In this document: positions 59,001 to 64,000 of the stretch, piece by piece
How positions within the stretch are numbered: position 1 is the stretch's first letter
Layout of the letters: every line of letters begins with the position of its first letter
From: Cenococcum geophilum 1.58
Lineage: Eukaryota; Ascomycota; Dothideomycetes; Gloniales; Gloniaceae
DNA: 64,000 nt
Assembly (NCBI GenBank): GCA_001692895.1
Contig: KV748216.1
Span: forward strand, 1,054,001 to 1,118,000
Direction: 5' to 3'
Translations under genes and position numbers: made by a program
Notes under the pieces: generated by a model
Seen by the model: only the letters and a program-made list of their open reading frames with translations
What the model was told of the DNA's origin: nothing
The model's database searches: none

Positions 59001-60780
59001 TAGAAGGGTCTGGTTACCTTACTAGTAGGTAGTTTTCTTAATATAATCTCGTAAGCCTTGCTAATAGCGTAGGTCTTATAGTTAATTATTGCTGGACCTT
59101 AAAGTTTCGCACCACCTACTTCCTAGGGTAAATGCTTAATTGCGTTGGGTCCTGCATAGCCCAGTCTCTTATGCTAAAGTTTGCCATCTACTTCCTGATT
59201 AGGAAGGGGGTTTTGCGATTGGATTGCGAATGAGGCCTTGCTTGGGGTCTTTGATTGTAGCTCGTTGTACTCTAGGGTTAATTAATTATAATGGCGCTTG
59301 TAATATGCGAACGTCTCGTAATTGTTTTTATATAGTAGGTTCTTTTTATTGTCCCACTATATGTCCTTATTATTGAACTTTCTTAGGTAGGCTAAATTTG
59401 TATAAAAACCTGGTATATAAGCTGCGTTAGCTAAGAAGATCTTTCTGGGACCTAATGGCGTCTGGATAGTAATTGCCGCCGTCCCTATATTCTTGACTAG
59501 ATCTATACCTGTCCCGGCATATACAAAGTTATTGCTTGGTTAGAGCTTATTGACGAACCTTGATTGATCGTTAATGACGTATATAGTAGTTCCGTTGTTA
59601 AGGATTACGCTATCGCGTAGCTTGTAGTCAGTGCCTGCTTTATAGGCACCTATTTGATGTATATAAAAGGTACTATTATCTTCCTTTTTGTTTGGGCTCT
59701 GTGGAGCTTCCTTTTCTAAAGACTACTTCCTAACCTTCTCTAGTGTTCGCTTGTGCTATTTTGGGGCGTTGGTAATCTTTTCCTTAACCTTCTTAGCCGT
59801 AGCTTTATTTGATTTTTAGTCCTTTGGTTAAACTAACCCGTTAATATAAGGATAGTCCTAGAATTAGTAAACAGCTCCATAGTAGCACGTTAGGGTATCT
59901 TTCTTCCGTGCCGTCCTGGAAGGGGTAGTTGGGGCCTTATCCTTAGGAGCTTCGTCCTTAGGAGCCTTATTAATTGGCTTACCCTAGAAGCTTACTATAT
60001 TGGCGCTGAGCTAAGCTCTATTCTTCTGCTGGGTAGTCTCTAATTGTTAATAGTTCCGATAGATATTAACTAGTCGATTTATGGATATTATGTAGTCCTT
60101 AGCCCAGTTGTATTTGTCGAATTTAACCCTCCACGTTAAGGCCTAATTTGGTAATACTAGCTCTACCACCAATAGAAAGTCTCTAATTGCTTAGTCGCTA
60201 TCTACGTCTAGTAATTTAATCTTTTTATAATCGTTATACGTCTTCTCCTACTACTGTAACTAGGCCTCGAAATTCTGATTCTTCGGGCCCTTTTTAACCT
60301 TGGTGTATTGAGTGGATAGGTAGAGCTAACGTGCAGTATTGGTAGGGGCAACCCTCTCCTTAAAAGTCACTAGTACGTTATATACTAAGTTGATACCCAG
60401 TATATAGGTGTTTAGATATCTGGCCACTATATCGGTAATGTAGCTTTATAGAGAAGTTGAAGCTGCCTTCTACTTCTTATATTCCTTCTCTACTATCTTA
60501 TACCTCTTACGGAGAATTTAAAGCTCGTCCTTTTTGTCCTTAGAGAGAGCTGCATAGGAGGTTGTTTCTAACTTCACGTCTTAAGGCCTAGGAAAGACTG
60601 GTTTAACCAATAGGGGCAACTTATCCCGTTTGGTTAAGGGGTTAACATATTCCTATATGTCTTTTGTTTAGGCTTGGAGCCTAATAAGGTTGATCTATTC
60701 GTCCTAATTAGCTTAGCTCGATAATATTACCGTTGTGGTGATAGCTTAGGTAGGTGGTTAAGAAGTTATTTTAAAAAGGT
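56100..60780 (-). pseudogene. Copia gag-pol remnant
   Basis: On the minus strand, reverse transcriptase pieces are clear around 57640-57330: VFTYKFNTNRYLIKFKARLY, then ATLIAKIFRAIIAIVATYNL, NAVNAFTNSLINKIVYIEF. These match the Copia RVT_2 pattern (substrate-binding loop, then the AFLNA-like segment). Many Gln and Trp positions are TAA/TAG. The longest open piece is only 80 codons (57792-57550) and lies in a different frame. Inactive. Confidence 0.8.
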
Positions 60781-60905
60781 GCTTATAAAAAGGTTGAAGG
60801 ATTTGGTAATAAGTAGTAATTTGATAAGGGGTATATTAATTAAATAGATTAATTAAATTAAATAGTTGAATAGGGGCAATACGGCAAGCAACCCGGGCTT
60901 ATAAC

Positions 60906-61153
60906 TGTTAATTGGAAGTCCGTGCACTGATTATAAGAAAAGAATGATGATTTTGTCTATTGAATGGTGGCTCTAGAGCCTCTATATATATATAGGAAAG
61001 GTGTAGGAAATGAGAACAAGAAAGGGGTAGGGGGGTGGCAATAGAAATAAGGGGTAGGTGACTGAGTCAATGATCAAGTCAATGATTGAGTCAATGACTA
61101 AGTCAATGGGAGGCAGCTGAGTCGGTGATAAGATAACCTAATTTAGGTTAACA
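60906..61153 (-). repeat. Copia LTR (5' with respect to coding)
   Basis: 248 bp, from TGTTAATTGG to GGTTAACA, followed by the CCTTC duplication. Differences from the other LTR are transitions. Confidence 0.9.
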
Positions 61154-61217
61154 CCTTCTACTATTATATAACCTGTATAGCCTCTCTTTTAATTAGTAGC
61201 TGCTAAGTATAAGTAGA

Positions 61218-61644
61218 TGTTACGGACGCTTTAAGTACAATGCTATGACTACTTGAAGAAGAGTTAAAAGAAGCTAGTTGGTTAATATAGGCACGGATTA
61301 GGATAGAACCCGTGGAACTATATAATAAGGAATAGTAAGTAAGTTATATAATGATTAAACGCGTTAGCTGCATTAAATGTAAGGAACGTTACGTTTAATA
61401 TAGATAATACGTATATTACGTACAAGAAGGATTTTATAGGAGTATAGTTGTATATTTAAGGACCCTTAGTCCCTACCTAGATAGTTCCTTTCTTGTAATA
61501 ATTCTTAGAATATAATTAGAGTTAATCTATTAGGCAACTACTCTACTAGTTATTATTACGTTGTTAACTACTGTCTTTATATTTCCTATACACCTAGCCT
61601 ATTAATAGAACCTATTATAGTTATTGCTACAAGGTTCCGTTATA
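61218..61644 (+). repeat. 5' LTR of second gypsy copy
   Basis: 427 bp, closely matching the 425-bp LTRs of the first copy but with more transitions and a small replaced segment near 61350-61400. Confidence 0.88.
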
Positions 61645-61688
61645 CAATTATTACCTAGTTATAGTATTAAATATAGAAGTTAAACAAC

Positions 61689-64000
61689 ATGCCACTAAAA
61701 GCAGCCACTATAACGCCATTGACGGCGGTAACTACGTTAAGGTTAGGGGGTAACACTAGTATAGCGGATACTGACTCGCAATAACCTATAACGGTAGAAT
61801 AATTATAAGAAATAGTTAACTAGTTAATAGAGAACAATGCGACACTTAAATAAAGGATTAATAGGATAGGCGTAGTAAAGGTTAAGTTACTATTGATTAA
61901 AAGATTCTTAGAAGAAAGATTGAAGCTTAAAGGATTCCTTATGTAAATGTATTTTAAGGTTATATAAGAGGGAGTAAAGCTGGCAACACTTATAGATCAA
62001 ATAGCGTATATAGGGTTATTCTTAGTAGAAAGAGCACTTAAATAGTTTAAGCTTTACCTTATAGAGATATAAGTAAACGGAATAATAACTATAAACTAAG
62101 AGGTATAGTTTATGTTTTTAAGCTGGAACGGATTTATGGAATAACTTACACAAATATTCGGAGACCTAAAGGTAGTAACTACGGCAGAAAAAAAACTCCA
62201 AGACATTACACAGCGAACCTTAGTAATTAAGTATATAACGTAGTTTTAAATATTAGTAATATAAGTTAAGTGGAATAATAGGGCGCTTATAGTATAGTAT
62301 AAGTAGGGACTTAAGGCTAAAGTTTAGGACGTAATTATTCTAATAGAAGATATGGACACCCTAAGGGAACTAATAGATTAAGCGATAAAGATTAATAATA
62401 GAATTTACTAAAGGGAACAGACTAAGAAAGGTTAGGATAGAGTTCTATAGTTGTATAAGATATAGAGCACGTAATAACTAAAGCTAAGTTAAAAACTATA
62501 GTATGGCGTAGAGTTAATAAACTTAAGTAGTACTAAAGAAGCCTATAAGAGATAAAGTAAGAAACTATAAAAACCTAAAGGTTAAGGATTTAGTAATTAT
62601 AGGACTAAGGAGCAGAGGCTAAACTAGGGATCTTAATAGCAGAAGATGTTTAGGCGGACTTTATAGCAAAGTTAATAGTTTAGGGATAGAGCTTATATAA
62701 ATTGCGGAAAATAGGGTTACTTTGCGAGGGATTATAAAGATAGTTAAAGTCACTATATAATAAAGGGAATAAGACTAATAGTAGAAGATATATATGTATA
62801 GAGGGATAATAGTATACTATAAGGAACAAAAGAGTATTTAATTAGAAGTTTTGCGTTTTATTATAATAACGTATACTAGATTTATAAAGACGCTAAGTAT
62901 AGTGTAAGCTATTAGCTATAGGAGCCAGTATCTATAGGATATAAAGGAACTAATAAACTAGTTTATAGATTAGACATTAAGGACGATAAATTTAATATAG
63001 GTAAAATATTCTATAATAATAAGGTAACGGAAGTAGCTTACTAGGAGTATATAGACCTTAAAGATATTATACTAGAGGTAGAGGATAATTCCACTATAGA
63101 ATAGGGAACATTAGTAGGGATCGAGACCACACTAGATACGATGTCTATCGCTTTATAAGATATAANAGAAGTAGGATANNNAACTACTTNNGCACTNNAT
63201 AAAGGTAAAAGGCTAAAGGCTTAAGATTCTTATAATAAGATAAGAGATAACTAAGATTTTTAAAACGAGATAAGGTATACCTAAAGACCTATAATAGATG
63301 AAAACTAATAAAGTAGGGTAGTAGCTTAGTTTAAAGATATATAAATAAGCTTGGGATAAGTATTCCTAACGGCATAAGATTCTTAAGACGAGATAAGTAA
63401 GATTTAAGACTCTTAAAACGAAATAAGAATACTAAGTAAGCCTAGTTAAACTAAGGCTAAAGCTAAGCTTAAGTTAGAAGCAAGCTTAGAATTAAAGAAT
63501 TTAAGGGGTTAAGAGTTTGGAGTATAAATAAGGACACCTATAACTAGGAAGTAAGTGGCTTCGCTATAGATTAGAGAATCTATAATATAAATAGTAATTA
63601 GACTAGGAGACAGATATATAGACCTAGAAGACTTACTAAATAAATATAGTATTTAACCTAAAGATCGAAAAATTGATATAGCGATTAAGAAGTAAGAGAA
63701 CTTTAAGGATCCACTTGTAAGACGCGAAAGAAAAGAAACTATAAAGGAATTTAGGGTAAGAATTACCTTATAGTAAGAATAGAAACTAGATAAGAGATTT
63801 AGTATATTGGGATGTATAAGGGACAGAGTACCTATATAAAGAATTACTAATAGACCTAAGATAGGTATATTAAGAGCTAAGTGGCTTACTAAACTAAAAT
63901 AAGAAGAGGATTTAGGGATTCTTACTAGGTTCGAAGAATAATATACTAAAGGCTGTTATAACGTAGTAATAAAGAGATATTTCCTTACGGATAAGCTGTA
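61689..64000 (+). pseudogene. Gypsy gag remnant (second copy), 3' incomplete
   Basis: It begins MPLKAA and follows the first copy's gag codon for codon with numerous TAA/TAG stops, as in the first copy. It continues past the window end. Confidence 0.8.

Larger units (their letters stand above)
55792..61153 (-). mobile_element. Ty1/copia LTR retrotransposon, RIP-degraded
   Basis: A complete 5362-bp element with 248-bp LTRs (55792-56039 and 60906-61153) starting TGTYAATYGGAAGTCCGTGC. It is flanked by a perfect 5-bp duplication CCTTC (55787-55791 and 61154-61158). The coding strand is minus: gag near 60700-59800, integrase about 59300-58700, and Copia-type reverse transcriptase about 57700-57150. 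Integrase upstream of RT defines the Copia order. Stops are abundant. The minus-strand sequence right after the 5' LTR, GTTATAAGCCCGGG, resembles a half-tRNA initiator-Met primer site. Confidence 0.9.
61218..64000 (+). mobile_element. Second gypsy copy, truncated by the window end
   Basis: The 5' LTR is 61218-61644 (TGTTACGG to CCGTTATA, 427 bp). The interior is collinear with the copy at 37072: gag ATG at 61689, through the region corresponding to about 39860 in the first copy. Both carry independent sets of transition mutations. The pol region and 3' LTR lie beyond 64000. n bases at 63166-63198. Confidence 0.9.

Overview
This window looks like nuclear DNA of a filamentous ascomycete (Pezizomycotina; the exact class cannot be fixed from the sequence alone). 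The evidence is short GT-AG introns (about 47-89 nt), fungal versions of housekeeping proteins, and a large transposon block whose former reading frames are riddled with TAA/TAG stops of the kind left by repeat-induced point mutation (RIP, C-to-T in CpA context). Ambiguous bases (n) occur in several places, so some single-base frame problems could be assembly errors.

Layout. 1-4.2 kb: transposon debris, with two inverted-repeat MITEs, a dead Tc1/mariner-type element with long terminal inverted repeats, and a 92-bp MITE nested inside one of those repeats. 4.7-34.8 kb: a gene-rich arm. It carries a large POT1/CDC13-type telomere protein (+); nucleoside diphosphate kinase (-), sharing a divergent promoter with glucosidase II alpha (+); a 2 kb gene-poor stretch with a pyrimidine-rich low-complexity tract; a small acidic-tailed unknown protein (+); a solo Copia-type LTR; a two-helix membrane protein (-); a 489-residue unknown protein (-); a decayed gene remnant; VPS54 of the GARP complex (-); a RIP-type nonsense-mutated phosphate permease pseudogene (-); MCM5 (+) with MCB/E2F-like promoter boxes; and a 2-oxoglutarate/Fe(II) oxygenase (-).

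35.2-64 kb: an almost gene-free, AT-rich transposon graveyard. A Tad1-type LINE lies between about 95-bp inverted repeats and is split by a chromodomain Ty3/gypsy element with identical-length 425-bp LTRs and a preserved ATAAT target duplication. To its right is an unidentified AT-rich region with a recurring motif and a 356-bp near-perfect palindrome built from two LTR-like arms. Next come a 2.6 kb non-autonomous LTR element (QAPSx repeats and zinc-finger gag-like reading frame, TSD TATAT), a minus-strand Ty1/copia element (248-bp LTRs, TSD CCTTC), and the first 2.8 kb of a second copy of the gypsy element, cut by the window end.

The genes do not form one pathway; they are ordinary dispersed loci for telomere maintenance, nucleotide balance, ER glycoprotein processing, endosome-to-Golgi tethering and DNA replication. 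The sharp border near 35.1 kb between intact intron-bearing genes and RIP-degraded repeats is the main structural feature. Exon coordinates were worked out by hand from splice signals and reading-frame continuity. Protein identities rest on recognised family motifs, and no database search was run.
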